From assembly GCA_963715485.1 (NCBI GenBank), contig OY970244.1, forward strand, positions 1,984,001 to 2,048,000: 64,000 nucleotides of DNA. The letters are read 5' to 3'. The notes below the pieces were generated by a model. It was given only the letters and a program-made list of their open reading frames with translations, was not told the DNA's origin and made no database searches. Shown here piece by piece: positions 15,898 to 27,042 of this stretch; positions within the stretch are counted from its first letter, which is position 1, and every line of letters starts with the position of its first letter. Position numbers and translations under genes: made by a program. Source of the stretch: SG8-30 sp963715485 (GTDB lineage Bacteria > Pseudomonadota > Gammaproteobacteria > Steroidobacterales > Steroidobacteraceae).

Positions 15898-16785
15898 ATG
15901 GAACGCAACGACGACATCGACGTGCCAGGCCCGGTCGCGGGTGGACCCGCGCCGCTACAGGACGAGATGCCCTTTGCGGTGGTGGAGGGCGAGCCTCTAA
16001 CTGAGCTGCCTCGCGATCTCTACATCCCACCGCAGGCTCTCGAGGTGTTCCTCGAGGCCTTCGAAGGGCCGCTCGACCTGCTGCTATACCTGATTCGGCG
16101 ACAGAACCTCGACGTCCTGGACATTCCCATCGCCGAGATCACGCGCCAGTACATGCAATACATCCTGCTGATGAACGAGCTCAACCTGGAGCTGGCGGGC
16201 GAATACCTGCTGATGGCGGCGATGCTCGCCGAGATCAAGTCGCGAATGCTGCTGCCCAGACCGCAGTCCGACGAGGGGGAGGAAGACGACCCCAGGGCCG
16301 AACTGGTTCGCCGCCTGCAGGAATACGAGCGCTACAAGCGCGCGGCCGAGGACGTGGATGGGCTGGCCCGACTAGAGCGCGACGTCTTCCAGGTCTCCGC
16401 CGAAGTCGTCGAGCGAAAGGTGGCAAAGATACTGCCGGAAGTGCCACTGCAGGAGATGTTGCTGGCTTTTCGGGACGTCGTGCAGCGCGCGGCGATGTTT
16501 GCGCACCACCACGTGCAGCGCGAGGCGCTGTCGGTTCGCCAGCGCATGTCCGAAGTACTGTCGGCACTGGAAACCGGCGGACTGGTCGACTTCATCAGCC
16601 TTTTCAGTCCCGAGGAGGGCCGCATGGGCGCGACAGTGACCTTTGTCTCGCTGCTGGAACTGATGCGCGAGGGACTGATCGAGGTCGTCCAGGCCGAGGC
16701 CTACGCGCCGCTGCACGTGCGGCTCTCGCCGCGGCCCGCCAACGACCCGATATCTGCGGAAGAAAGCACGGACACGGTGTCCTGA
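15898..16785 (+). CDS. scpA: Segregation and condensation protein A
   Basis: The kleisin subunit that bridges the SMC heads in condensin. The start chosen is the ATG at 15898 (295 residues); a TTG at 15886 overlapping the trpS stop would add four residues. Family features are FLEAFEGPLDLLLYLIRRQNLDVLDIPIAEITRQY at the N-terminal SMC-binding end, LAGEYLLMAAMLAEIKSRMLLP, and a C-terminal winged-helix with VTFVSLLELMREGLIEVVQ. It forms one operon with scpB 15 bp downstream, and smc is in the same window at 0-2.7 kb. Confidence 0.96.
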   Translation: MERNDDIDVPGPVAGGPAPLQDEMPFAVVEGEPLTELPRDLYIPPQALEVFLEAFEGPLDLLLYLIRRQNLDVLDIPIAEITRQYMQYILLMNELNLELAGEYLLMAAMLAEIKSRMLLPRPQSDEGEEDDPRAELVRRLQEYERYKRAAEDVDGLARLERDVFQVSAEVVERKVAKILPEVPLQEMLLAFRDVVQRAAMFAHHHVQREALSVRQRMSEVLSALETGGLVDFISLFSPEEGRMGATVTFVSLLELMREGLIEVVQAEAYAPLHVRLSPRPANDPISAEESTDTVS

Positions 16786-16800
16786 CCTGGACCTACAACC

Positions 16801-17481
16801 ATGGAATCTACGCACCTCAAGAACGTAATCGAAGCCGCACTCCTGGCGGCCGGGCGACCACTCGACGTCGAGCAGCTGCGCGAGCTTTTCGAGGACTACG
16901 AGCGGCCACCGGCCTCGGAGGTTCGCGTCGCGCTCGCCACTCTGGCGGGCGAATACGAAGGGCGTGGCATGCAGCTGGCGGAAGTAGCCAGCGGCTGGCG
17001 CATCCAGGTACGTGCTGACTACTCGGTGCCCGTCTCGCGGCTGTGGCAGGAGCGGCCGACCCGCTACTCCCGTGCGCTGCTCGAAACCCTGGCGCTGATC
17101 GCCTATCGGCAACCCATAACGAGAGCGGAGATCGAGGACGTGCGCGGGGTCGCGGTCAATCCGAATATCGTCCGGACAATGAGCGAGCGCGGTTGGATCC
17201 GTGTCGTCGGCCATCGCGAGGTGCCGGGACGACCGGAGCTGCTGGGAACCACCCGTGAATTCCTGGATTACTTCGGCCTGAGGAGCCTGGACCAGCTGCC
17301 GACCCTGGCCGAGCTGAAGGACATGGACAATATCGGCGTTCAGCTCGAATTCGGCGAGACCGCCGAGGTCTCGGCTGTCGCGGGTACAGCCGTCGCCGAA
17401 GCGGAGGGCACGGAGCCGGCCGGGACCGAAACGCCGCGACTGCCCGAGGCGGCCAACGACCCCGACGTATCGCCCGCCTGA
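16801..17481 (+). CDS. scpB: Segregation and condensation protein B
   Basis: A 226-residue winged-helix dimer that binds ScpA in the SMC complex. Recognisable parts are LKNVIEAALLAAGRPLDVEQL, GWRIQVRADYSVPVSRLWQERPTRYSRALLETLALIAYRQPITRAEIEDVRGVAVNPNIVRTMSERGWI and the closing PELLGTTREFLDYFGLRSLDQLPTL. The roughly 40 C-terminal residues are Ala/Glu/Thr-rich and probably disordered. It lies between scpA and the RluB-like gene, a standard arrangement. Confidence 0.96.
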   Translation: MESTHLKNVIEAALLAAGRPLDVEQLRELFEDYERPPASEVRVALATLAGEYEGRGMQLAEVASGWRIQVRADYSVPVSRLWQERPTRYSRALLETLALIAYRQPITRAEIEDVRGVAVNPNIVRTMSERGWIRVVGHREVPGRPELLGTTREFLDYFGLRSLDQLPTLAELKDMDNIGVQLEFGETAEVSAVAGTAVAEAEGTEPAGTETPRLPEAANDPDVSPA

Positions 17482-17507
17482 GGCGGCGGCCCAGCCGGTT
17501 ATCCAGG

Positions 17508-18326
17508 ATGCCCGAGAGAATCCAGAAAGTCTTGGCTGCGCACGGCATCGGATCCCGACGCGAGGTCGAGGCGTGGATCGAGGCCGGGCGGATCACGGTC
17601 AACAAGGCACCTGCCAGACCGGGACAACCTATCGGCTCGCGCGACGACGTCCGGCTCGACGGTCGCCGGTTGCGTCTTCATTGGGGCGACCCGGCAAAGC
17701 ACTCAGCGGTGGTCTACCACAGGCCGGCACGGGAAGGCATGCGCTCGGCGGTTGAAGGCGCTGATCGAAGCTCGCTGGAGCGCCTGCCCCGACCGCCGGG
17801 TGGACGCTGGATTCCCATCAGCCCGATGGGCATCGGTGAGGGTGGCCTGGAGCTGTTCGTCAGCGACGGACACCTTGCGACAGCATTGATGGGTCGGTCC
17901 GACCAGCTGTCCTCGGAATACAGCGTGCGGGTGCGGGGCAACTTTGACGAATCCCGTTTGCAGGAAGTGCTCTCCGCTGCAGCTGGCGATGCGGAAGCAC
18001 GGGGCCGGATCGACGAGATTGAACTCACCGGAGGGGAGGCGGCTAATCGCTGGATCAAGCTGGTCACGGTGGGTCTGCGTCCTCGCGATCTCAAGCGGAT
18101 CTTCGAAGCCTGCCAAATCGAGGCGAACCGTATCATCAGGACGCGCTTCGGGCCAATCAGCATGGACAGGTCGCTGGCGCGCGGAGTCAGTCGGCGTCTG
18201 ACTTCCGCAGAACTTGCGGCGCTGTCGGATGCGGCCGGGCTCAAGCCTCCGGCAAGAAAGGCACCGCGACGCACCGTGACCGCCAGGCGACCCGCCCGGC
18301 GACCTGGCGGTCGCACGGCTCACTGA
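17508..18326 (+). CDS. RluB/RsuA-family pseudouridine synthase-like protein lacking the catalytic Asp
   Basis: A 272-residue protein with an N-terminal S4 RNA-binding domain (RIQKVLAAHGIGSRREVEAWIEAGRITVN) and the RsuA/RluB catalytic fold, ending in a basic tail. In active members the catalytic Asp sits in the GRLDxxTxGLLL motif. Here the aligned segment after GGRWI reads PISPMGIGEGGLELFVSDG, placing Gly108 where Asp is expected. The later EGRxRxVRR motif has also decayed to VGLRPRDLKR. The position right after scpB is that of rluB in many relatives. It may keep RNA binding without isomerisation; the reading frame is otherwise intact. It overlaps the convergent YciK-like gene by 7 nt at the 3' end. 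Confidence 0.85.
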   Translation: MPERIQKVLAAHGIGSRREVEAWIEAGRITVNKAPARPGQPIGSRDDVRLDGRRLRLHWGDPAKHSAVVYHRPAREGMRSAVEGADRSSLERLPRPPGGRWIPISPMGIGEGGLELFVSDGHLATALMGRSDQLSSEYSVRVRGNFDESRLQEVLSAAAGDAEARGRIDEIELTGGEAANRWIKLVTVGLRPRDLKRIFEACQIEANRIIRTRFGPISMDRSLARGVSRRLTSAELAALSDAAGLKPPARKAPRRTVTARRPARRPGGRTAH

Positions 18327-19078
18327 CAGTCGAACGCCTGCCCGTTGACGCCGCGGCTTGCTGCGCCCAGTAGAAACAGGTAGGGCGCAACCACCATCGC
18401 GGGCTCCGGCAGCCGGCTGCGGTCTTCGGCGGGGTAGGCTTGCAGCCGCATATAGGTGCCCACCGGACCCGGGTTGATGCTGTTGGAGCGGACGTTGGTG
18501 GTCTCCGCCATTTCGCTTGCCAGCACCTGCATCAGGCCTTCGGTCCCGAACTTCGACACGGCGTAGGCGCCCCAGTACGCCCGACCCTGGCGGCCGACGC
18601 CGCTGGAGGTGAAGACCACTGATGCATCGGCTGACTGCTTCAACAGCGGCAATGTGGTCTGCGTGAGGATGAATGCAGCGGTGAGATTCACATGCAGCAC
18701 CCGGCACCACGTCGGGACGTCGTAATGTTCCAGCGGGCTGCGGGTGCCGAGAATGCCGGCAATGTGGGCCAAGCCATCCAGGCGCCCGAATTCCGCTGCT
18801 AGCGCCGCATGCAGTGCGTCGTATTCAGTCGCCGCAGCCGTCTCGAGGTTGAAAGGCAACAGGGCCGGGGTGGGATGGCCCGCCGCCTGGATCTGGTCGT
18901 ACACAGCCTCGAGTTTGCGTTGCGTCTTGCCAAGTAGTGCGACTGTCGCTCCTTGCGCCGCCAACGCCAGCGCGACAGCGCGACCAATGCCGTCACCCGC
19001 ACCTGTGACGAGTATTACGCGACCGCCGTGCGAGGCGGGCTCCGGGCAATACTGTCTTGGATCGACCGCGACGCTCAT
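18320..19078 (-). CDS. YciK-like short-chain dehydrogenase/reductase
   Basis: A 252-residue Rossmann-fold oxidoreductase. The cofactor motif is VTGAGDGIGRAVA, with a GKTQRK stretch that suggests NADP(H) preference (inference). The catalytic residues are Ser in FTSSGVGRQGRAYWG and Tyr/Lys in YAVSKFGTEG. The position next to rmuC, gph and ubiG on one transcript, and overall likeness, fit the YciK group, whose substrate is not established. Its start overlaps the rmuC stop by 4 nt. Confidence 0.88.
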   Translation of the reverse strand: MSVAVDPRQYCPEPASHGGRVILVTGAGDGIGRAVALALAAQGATVALLGKTQRKLEAVYDQIQAAGHPTPALLPFNLETAAATEYDALHAALAAEFGRLDGLAHIAGILGTRSPLEHYDVPTWCRVLHVNLTAAFILTQTTLPLLKQSADASVVFTSSGVGRQGRAYWGAYAVSKFGTEGLMQVLASEMAETTNVRSNSINPGPVGTYMRLQAYPAEDRSRLPEPAMVVAPYLFLLGAASRGVNGQAFDCQ

Positions 19079-20358
19079 TCTGCATCGTCCTCCGGAATGT
19101 CCGCCCGCACGGCGGGAGTCTCGCGCACAGCCGTCTCGATCGACTCCAGCGGCTCGATGTTACGGTCACTGCGAACGCCCAGTTCGGTGAACTTGCGGGC
19201 GCCCGGCAGAACGTTGCGCTCGAGCGATCCGACTGCAGCGTTGTAAGCCTTGACGCTGGACTCAAGCTCGCCGCCAAGGCGCGCCAGGTGGTTGCGAAAG
19301 ACGTGCATCCGGTTGTAGAGGTCCTCAGCCAGTTTGCGGATCTGTTCTGCGCCCTCGGCCAGCCGGACGTTCTGCCAGCCGTAATGTACCGCCTTTAGCA
19401 AGGCCACGAAGCTTGAAGGCGTGGCGAGTATGACCCCACTGCGCATCGCCGATTCGAGCAGGTCCGGTTGTTCGTCAAGCGCGGCTGAAAGGAACTGGTC
19501 ACCAGGAACGAACAAGATTACGAACTGCGGTGCGTTCGGGAACTGTGCGGCGTAATTCTTGGAGGACAGCAGACGCGTTCGCTCAGCAACGTGCTGAGCG
19601 TGACGCCGCAGCGATTGCGCCCGGAGTTCGTCGGTAGTGGCCTCTACCGCCGCCAGGTAGGCATCGAGTGGAGTCTTGACGTCAACCACAAGGTCGCGGC
19701 CGTCTGGCATGTGGATAACCATGTCTGGTCGCATGGTTCGCTCTTCGCCGGTGACGTGGACCTGCTCTTCAAAGTCACAATGCCGGGTCATCCCAGCCAG
19801 TTCGACCAGGCGGCGAAGGGTTATCTCGCCCCACTGGCCACGGACCTGGGGCTTTGACAGCGCCTTGACCAGGTTGCGGGTCTCCAGCTGCAGCGCTGCG
19901 TGGGAACTGCGCATGTCATTCAGATACTGACGCATGCTGCCGAAATCACGCTGGCGCTCTCCCTCGATCTCACGCAGGGTTTCAGCGGTGCGGGTCAGTG
20001 AGTCCTGGATGGGCTTGACCAGCGCATCGATCGCTTGCTCACGTTCCTTGAGCGCTCCCTGGGCCGTAGCCTGCTGCTGGCCCAGGCTTTCCCGCGCCAG
20101 CCGGAGCAGGTGCTCGCTGCTCTCCTTCAGGCTCTGTCCCGCCAACTCGTTGAAACGCAGGTCGAGCTGCTCCATTGCCCGTGCCAGAACCGCGGCGCGC
20201 TCGTCGTCGAGCGTCTTGCCGGCCGCCAGTCGCTCCTGCAGCACCGCCACCTCGGTCGCGAGCTTCGCCGCCCGGCTGCGTCCGAGCCACCACCCCGCAA
20301 GGAAGGCAAGCGCAGCGAGCGCGGCCGGTAGCAGCGTTGACGGTAGGTCTGCCGGCAT
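19075..20358 (-). CDS. rmuC: DNA recombination protein RmuC
   Basis: A 427-residue protein of the RmuC family, implicated in limiting inversions at short inverted repeats. It has one N-terminal membrane segment (ALAALAFLAGWWLG), a long coiled coil (about 35-165), and the nuclease-like RmuC domain with VRGQWGEITLRRLVELAGM, RPDMVIHMPDGRDLVVDVKTPLDAY and FVILFVPGDQFLSAAL. It starts 2 bp after the gph stop and overlaps the YciK-like gene by 4 nt. The residues DVKTPLDAY match the PD-(D/E)xK-type core seen in the family. Confidence 0.94.
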   Translation of the reverse strand: MPADLPSTLLPAALAALAFLAGWWLGRSRAAKLATEVAVLQERLAAGKTLDDERAAVLARAMEQLDLRFNELAGQSLKESSEHLLRLARESLGQQQATAQGALKEREQAIDALVKPIQDSLTRTAETLREIEGERQRDFGSMRQYLNDMRSSHAALQLETRNLVKALSKPQVRGQWGEITLRRLVELAGMTRHCDFEEQVHVTGEERTMRPDMVIHMPDGRDLVVDVKTPLDAYLAAVEATTDELRAQSLRRHAQHVAERTRLLSSKNYAAQFPNAPQFVILFVPGDQFLSAALDEQPDLLESAMRSGVILATPSSFVALLKAVHYGWQNVRLAEGAEQIRKLAEDLYNRMHVFRNHLARLGGELESSVKAYNAAVGSLERNVLPGARKFTELGVRSDRNIEPLESIETAVRETPAVRADIPEDDAE

Positions 20359-20360
20359 TG

Positions 20361-21038
20361 TCAGTCCGCCCTGTCCAGGCCGAATGCCGAGAGCAACTCG
20401 CCGGCATGGTTCACGATTGCATCGGCCGACCAGCTTGTCGGGTCATCGTCGTCGGACAGGTAGCCGAATGCCGCCACCAGGGTTCGCATGCCCGCGGCCC
20501 TGCCGGCCTGGACGTCCCTTTCCGCGTCACCGACATATATGCAGTCGCCAGGTTCGGCTGCCAGCAGGTTTGCCGCATGTAGCAGGGGCAGCGGGTGTGG
20601 CTTGCGTTCGGACAGCGTGTCGCCACTGATGACGCAGGCGGCTCGTCGGTCCATCCCGAGCGCCGCCATGAGTGGATCCGTCAGCCATCCTGGCTTGTTG
20701 GTCACGACACCCCAGGCGATGCCGCGACGCTCGAGTTCGACCAGCACTTCCTCGAGCCCCTCGAATGGGCGCGTTCCGCTGGCGATATCGCTACGATAAA
20801 GGTCGAGAAACCTTTGGCGCAGGGCATCGAAACGGCTACCGGAGCTGCAGGCGAAGCCGATCTGTATCAAGCGTGCCGCGCCATGCGAAACATGCGGGCG
20901 AATTGCCTCGAAGGGAAGTGGGGCCATGCCTTCCAGCTTGCGGAGCGCGTTCAAGGCTGCAGCCATGTCAGGTGCCGTGTCGAGCAGGGTTCCGTCCAGG
21001 TCGAACAGCACCGCGACAGGCAGATGGCCCAGTGTCAT
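20361..21038 (-). CDS. gph: HAD-superfamily phosphoglycolate phosphatase (Gph/MupP type)
   Basis: A 225-residue HAD hydrolase with all four motifs: FDLDGTLLDT (nucleophile Asp), VVTNKPG (motif II), KPHPLP (motif III Lys) and GDAERD (motif IV). It would dephosphorylate 2-phosphoglycolate. Beside ubiG in Pseudomonas the same locus encodes MupP, a MurNAc-6-phosphate phosphatase of cell-wall recycling, so that substrate is an alternative that cannot be excluded here. It overlaps ubiG by 4 nt and is followed 2 bp later by rmuC. Confidence 0.88.
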   Translation of the reverse strand: MTLGHLPVAVLFDLDGTLLDTAPDMAAALNALRKLEGMAPLPFEAIRPHVSHGAARLIQIGFACSSGSRFDALRQRFLDLYRSDIASGTRPFEGLEEVLVELERRGIAWGVVTNKPGWLTDPLMAALGMDRRAACVISGDTLSERKPHPLPLLHAANLLAAEPGDCIYVGDAERDVQAGRAAGMRTLVAAFGYLSDDDDPTSWSADAIVNHAGELLSAFGLDRAD

Positions 21039-21748
21039 GGGCCGGTCGGCCGGGTGAAGTGGGCGAGGTAGTTGACCGACGTGTCGTCGATGATGCGTGC
21101 CTCTCGGCGGAAGGGGTCATATGCCAGACCAGCGAGTCCGGTGAGTTCCAGACCTGCGCTGCGGGCATAGCGGGAGAGCTCCGACGGCTTGATGAAGCGG
21201 GCATATTCATGCGTGCCTGGCGGCAGCAGCCGTAACACGTACTCAGCGCCCATTATGGCGAGCACAAATGCCTTTGGCCCGCGGTTGATTGTGGAGCAAA
21301 TGACATGACCGCCCGGCCGGACCAGCTGCGCCAGCGCAGCGATCACTTCGGAGGGGCGCGGCACGTGCTCGAGCATCTCCAAACAGGTGACAACGTCGAA
21401 GCTACCGGGTATCTCTTGGGCTAGCCTTTCCGCGGGGCACAGCCGGTAGTCGATGGTGACCCCGGACTCAAGCGCATGTAGCCGGGCTACCTCCAGTGGT
21501 CCGGCGGCCATGTCAATCCCCGTGACATCCGCACCGCGTTTAGCCATCGCCTCGGATGCAAGGCCACCGCCACAGCCGACGTCGAGCACGCGCCGCCCGG
21601 CAAGGCCGGCACGGGCCTCGATGTAGTCGATGCGCAAAGGGTTCAGGTCGTGCAGCGGGCGAAACTCGCCGCCCGGATCCCACCAGCGCTGTGCCATCGC
21701 CTCGAACTTGGCCAGTTCGGCCGTGTCGACATTGCCTGGTTGTTGCAT
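21035..21748 (-). CDS. ubiG: Ubiquinone biosynthesis O-methyltransferase UbiG
   Basis: A 237-residue SAM-dependent methyltransferase that performs both O-methylation steps of ubiquinone synthesis. Features are the N-terminal WWDPGGEFRPLHDLNPLRIDYIE block typical of UbiG, the SAM-binding VLDVGCGGGLASEAMA, and DVVTCLEMLEHVPRP. It is followed by gph with a 4-nt overlap and preceded by an amidohydrolase gene with a 4-bp gap, making a five-gene minus-strand operon. The UbiG call is supported both by the motifs and by the neighbourhood near gyrA. Confidence 0.96.
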   Translation of the reverse strand: MQQPGNVDTAELAKFEAMAQRWWDPGGEFRPLHDLNPLRIDYIEARAGLAGRRVLDVGCGGGLASEAMAKRGADVTGIDMAAGPLEVARLHALESGVTIDYRLCPAERLAQEIPGSFDVVTCLEMLEHVPRPSEVIAALAQLVRPGGHVICSTINRGPKAFVLAIMGAEYVLRLLPPGTHEYARFIKPSELSRYARSAGLELTGLAGLAYDPFRREARIIDDTSVNYLAHFTRPTGP

Positions 21749-21752
21749 GGCG

Positions 21753-23096
21753 CTATTGTCCCGCTATTGTGTCCAGCGTTGCCAGTATCGTGGGTTGCCA
21801 GCGCCGGGCCCGCGAGATCAGTTCAACGGCGTCAATCCGGGTCAGGCGCCCGCCGGACACGAGCGGTCGCCCGGCGACCCAGGTGTCAGTGACCGCCGCG
21901 CGGCCTGCCGAGTGGACGACGGCGGTGGCCACATCGTGATGGGGCACGACCTGCGGGCCGGATAGTTTCAGACAGGCAATATCTGCCCACTTGCCCGGCA
22001 GGAGCGAGCCGGTACGCTCGGCGAGCCCGAGCGCCCGCGCGCCCGCAAGCGTAGCCATCTCCAGCGCGGCGTGAGGTGTCAACGCAGCCGCATTGCCGCT
22101 GATGCCACTCGCGAGCAGGGCCGCGAGGCGCGCCTCCCCAAGCAGGTCGAGCGAGTCGTTGCTGGCGGCCCCGTCGCTTCCGAGTGCGACGTTGATGCCG
22201 GCTAGACGCATTTCCGTCACGGGAGCGATCCCGCTGGCCAGGCGCAGATTCGATGCAGGGCAGTGCACGACCGAGGATCCGGCCGCGGCGAGCAGTTCTA
22301 TTTCCGCCGCGCTTGCCTGAACGCAGTGCACTGCTATCAGCAGGTCGGTGACCAGCCCCGCTGTCTGCAACCGTTCGAGCGGACCCATCGCAAACTTGCG
22401 CTGCACGCGCTGGCGCTCCGAGGGCGACTCAAGCAGGTGAATCATCACCGAGGCCTGTAACTGGTCGGCCAGCGTTCGCAGCCGTGCCAGGCTCGTATCA
22501 CTGGTGGAAGCTGGCGAGTGGACCGAGAACAGCGTCTCGATCAAGGGGTCCGCCCGGTATTCGTCGCGCAGGTCCAGGCTGCGGGCCAGGTATTCGTCCA
22601 GGTCCCGTGCCCAGGCGGTCGGCTGCTCCAGCACCGGCAGCCCGATGCATGCCCTGATGCCTGATCGCGCAGCCACCCGCGCGGCGACCTCCGGGTAGTA
22701 ATACATGTCGGCGAAACAGGTGGTGCCGCCGAGCAGCATTTCCGCGATGGCGAGTTCCGTGCCGTCGGCGACGAATTGCTCGTCCACCAGTCGCGCCTCG
22801 ATCGGCCAGATCCGCTTTCTCAACCAGTTGTCCAGATCGAGGTCCGCGGCGATGTTCCGCAGCAGTGACATGGCTGCATGGGTGTGCGCATTCACCAGCC
22901 CCGGGATCAGCACGTGCTCAGGACGGTCGACGACTTCCACCGCATCGTCGTTGCCAAGTCGGGCGGACGGAACAACGCTGTCTACGCGGCCGCCCCGCAC
23001 CAACACGGTATGGTGCTCGAGGACCTGGCCGGATGGCTCTACCGGCAGAATCCAGCGGGCTCGTATAGCCAGGTCAGCGGGGACATGGTGGGGCAA
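21753..23096 (-). CDS. TRZ/ATZ-family amidohydrolase (MtaD-like deaminase)
   Basis: A metal-dependent amidohydrolase of the 5-methylthioadenosine/S-adenosylhomocysteine deaminase group, which deaminates the adenine ring of nucleosides. Metal-site motifs are NAHTHAAMSLLR, MIHLLES, LIAVHCVQ and ALGSDGAASNDSLDLL. The open frame extends to an ATG at 23177, but the first 27 residues are not family-like. I place the start at the TTG at 23096 (MPHHVPADLAIRARWIL), preceded by GAGCGAG; this choice is uncertain. It heads the amidohydrolase-ubiG-gph-rmuC-yciK operon and is divergent from gyrA, the arrangement also known in Pseudomonas, where mtnA may sit between. No mtnA is present here. Confidence 0.85.
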   Translation of the reverse strand: MPHHVPADLAIRARWILPVEPSGQVLEHHTVLVRGGRVDSVVPSARLGNDDAVEVVDRPEHVLIPGLVNAHTHAAMSLLRNIAADLDLDNWLRKRIWPIEARLVDEQFVADGTELAIAEMLLGGTTCFADMYYYPEVAARVAARSGIRACIGLPVLEQPTAWARDLDEYLARSLDLRDEYRADPLIETLFSVHSPASTSDTSLARLRTLADQLQASVMIHLLESPSERQRVQRKFAMGPLERLQTAGLVTDLLIAVHCVQASAAEIELLAAAGSSVVHCPASNLRLASGIAPVTEMRLAGINVALGSDGAASNDSLDLLGEARLAALLASGISGNAAALTPHAALEMATLAGARALGLAERTGSLLPGKWADIACLKLSGPQVVPHHDVATAVVHSAGRAAVTDTWVAGRPLVSGGRLTRIDAVELISRARRWQPTILATLDTIAGQ

Positions 23097-23233
23097 ACTG
23101 ACTCGCTCGAATTCGGTCGATTGGCAAGTGGTCGGAGTATAGCGTTGCGGGCGTGTTGACCGGTCATGCCTGGGCACTCGGAAGATGCGCCGGCTCAGGC
23201 CGATCGAGGGCGCAAGCTACTGAAAAACTGGGG

Positions 23234-23260
23234 TTCTCGACACCTCGTCTATGGTAGAAT
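23234..23260 (+). promoter_or_regulatory. Candidate extended -10 promoter of gyrA
   Basis: TAGAAT at 23255-23260 is preceded by TGG, giving an extended -10 element (TGnTAGAAT). A weak -35, TTCTCG, lies at 23234-23239 with 15-bp spacing. This would give a leader of about 75 nt before the gyrA start codon. It is a pattern match only. Confidence 0.4.
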
Positions 23261-23289
23261 TTGCGCTTTAAGTCACCATGAGAGACAGG

Positions 23290-23320
23290 CCCAACGACCC
23301 CCTCCTTCGGGGCGGTTGGG
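23290..23320 (+). promoter_or_regulatory. Hairpin in the gyrA 5' leader
   Basis: CCCAAC (23290-23295) pairs with GTTGGG (23315-23320), and CCCC (23298-23301) with GGGG (23309-23312), with a small internal loop and a 7-nt apical loop. It lies 22 nt upstream of the gyrA ATG, between the candidate promoter and the coding start. No good Shine-Dalgarno is seen next to the ATG; AAGGG at 23321-23325 directly follows the hairpin, 17 nt upstream. Confidence 0.5.
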
Positions 23321-23342
23321 AAGGGTCTGTCCAAGCCCCTAG

Positions 23343-25895
<2,553 letters not shown>

Positions 25896-25949
25896 CCTTG
25901 CGGATACATCGGGGGTTGCTGCAATTGCAGCCCGGGAGACGGAACATCC

Positions 25950-27029
25950 ATGCGAATCCATAACTTTGCTGCGGGGCCGGCCACGCTGCCCCTGGAGGTG
26001 CTGGAGCAGGCGCGGGACGAACTCGTCGACTGGCGCGGCGCCGGTATGTCGGTGATGGAAGTCAGCCATCGCAGCAAGGCCTTCGTGGCGGTGGCCGAAC
26101 AGGCCGAGGCGGACCTGCGGGAACTGCTGGCGGTGCCGCCAGGCTACAAGGTGCTGTTCCTGCAGGGTGGCGCGACCGGCCAGTTCTCCGCGATACCGAT
26201 GAACCTGACCGGTCCCGACGCGATCGCGGACTACATCAATACCGGCCAGTGGTCCAAGAAGGCCATCAGCGAAGCGAAACGGTACCTGCGGGTCAATGTC
26301 ATCGCGGACGAGAAGGCTTCCAATTACTCGACCGTTCCAGCCGCAAGTGACCTCGTGCTTTCGACCGGCACTGCGTACCTGCATTACACGCCGAACGAAA
26401 CGATCGGCGGAGTGGAGTTTCCCTACGTCCCGGATACAGGTGATGTTCCGCTGGTCGCTGACATGTCTTCTACCATCCTGTCGCGGCCGCTCGACGTCGG
26501 CCGTTTCGGCTTGATCTACGCAGGCGCCCAGAAGAACATTGGTCCGTCGGGGATCACCGTGGTCATCGTCCGTGAGGACCTGGTTGGCAAGGCCCGGGCC
26601 GGGACGCCGACCGTGTTTGACTACCAGGCGATGGCCGAGGCGGGGTCGATGCTCAATACCCCGCCGACATTCGGCTGGTACATCGCCGGGCTCGTCTTCC
26701 GGTGGCTCAAGGGCAAGGGCGGCCTGGCCGCCATCGAGCAGCGCAATCGCGCCAAGGCGGAAAGACTTTACGCAGCCATCGATGCCTCGCCGTTCTATGC
26801 CAACCCGGTTGACCCCGGATGCCGCTCATGGATGAACGTCCCCTTCACCATTGCCAGGCCTGAACTCGAGAAAACCTTCGTTGCCGAGGCCGCAAGCGAG
26901 GGCCTGGCCAACCTGGAAGGCCACCGCTCGGTCGGTGGCATGCGTGCCAGCATCTACAACGCCATGGGTATGGACGGTGTCGAGGCACTGGTGTCGTTCA
27001 TGGCCGAGTTCGAGCGCCGGCACGGCTGA
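25950..27029 (+). CDS. serC: Phosphoserine aminotransferase
   Basis: A PLP-dependent enzyme of 359 residues that converts 3-phosphohydroxypyruvate to phosphoserine (and acts in the pyridoxal phosphate pathway). It opens with the family signature IHNFAAGPATLPLEVLEQA and MSVMEVSHRSK. The PLP lysine is in YAGAQKNIGPSG, and LEGHRSVGGMRASIYNAM is near the end. ATG start with GGGAGACGGA upstream. It lies between gyrA (54 bp gap) and serA (13 bp gap), so the two steps from 3-phosphoglycerate to phosphoserine are encoded side by side. Confidence 0.97.
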   Translation: MRIHNFAAGPATLPLEVLEQARDELVDWRGAGMSVMEVSHRSKAFVAVAEQAEADLRELLAVPPGYKVLFLQGGATGQFSAIPMNLTGPDAIADYINTGQWSKKAISEAKRYLRVNVIADEKASNYSTVPAASDLVLSTGTAYLHYTPNETIGGVEFPYVPDTGDVPLVADMSSTILSRPLDVGRFGLIYAGAQKNIGPSGITVVIVREDLVGKARAGTPTVFDYQAMAEAGSMLNTPPTFGWYIAGLVFRWLKGKGGLAAIEQRNRAKAERLYAAIDASPFYANPVDPGCRSWMNVPFTIARPELEKTFVAEAASEGLANLEGHRSVGGMRASIYNAMGMDGVEALVSFMAEFERRHG

Positions 27030-27042
27030 AGGGTCTGACGAA

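Noticed and set aside
23097..23177. N-terminal extension of the amidohydrolase to the ATG at 23177
   Set aside because: The first 27 residues are Arg/Thr-rich with no family match, and a TTG with a purine-rich site lies at the family start.
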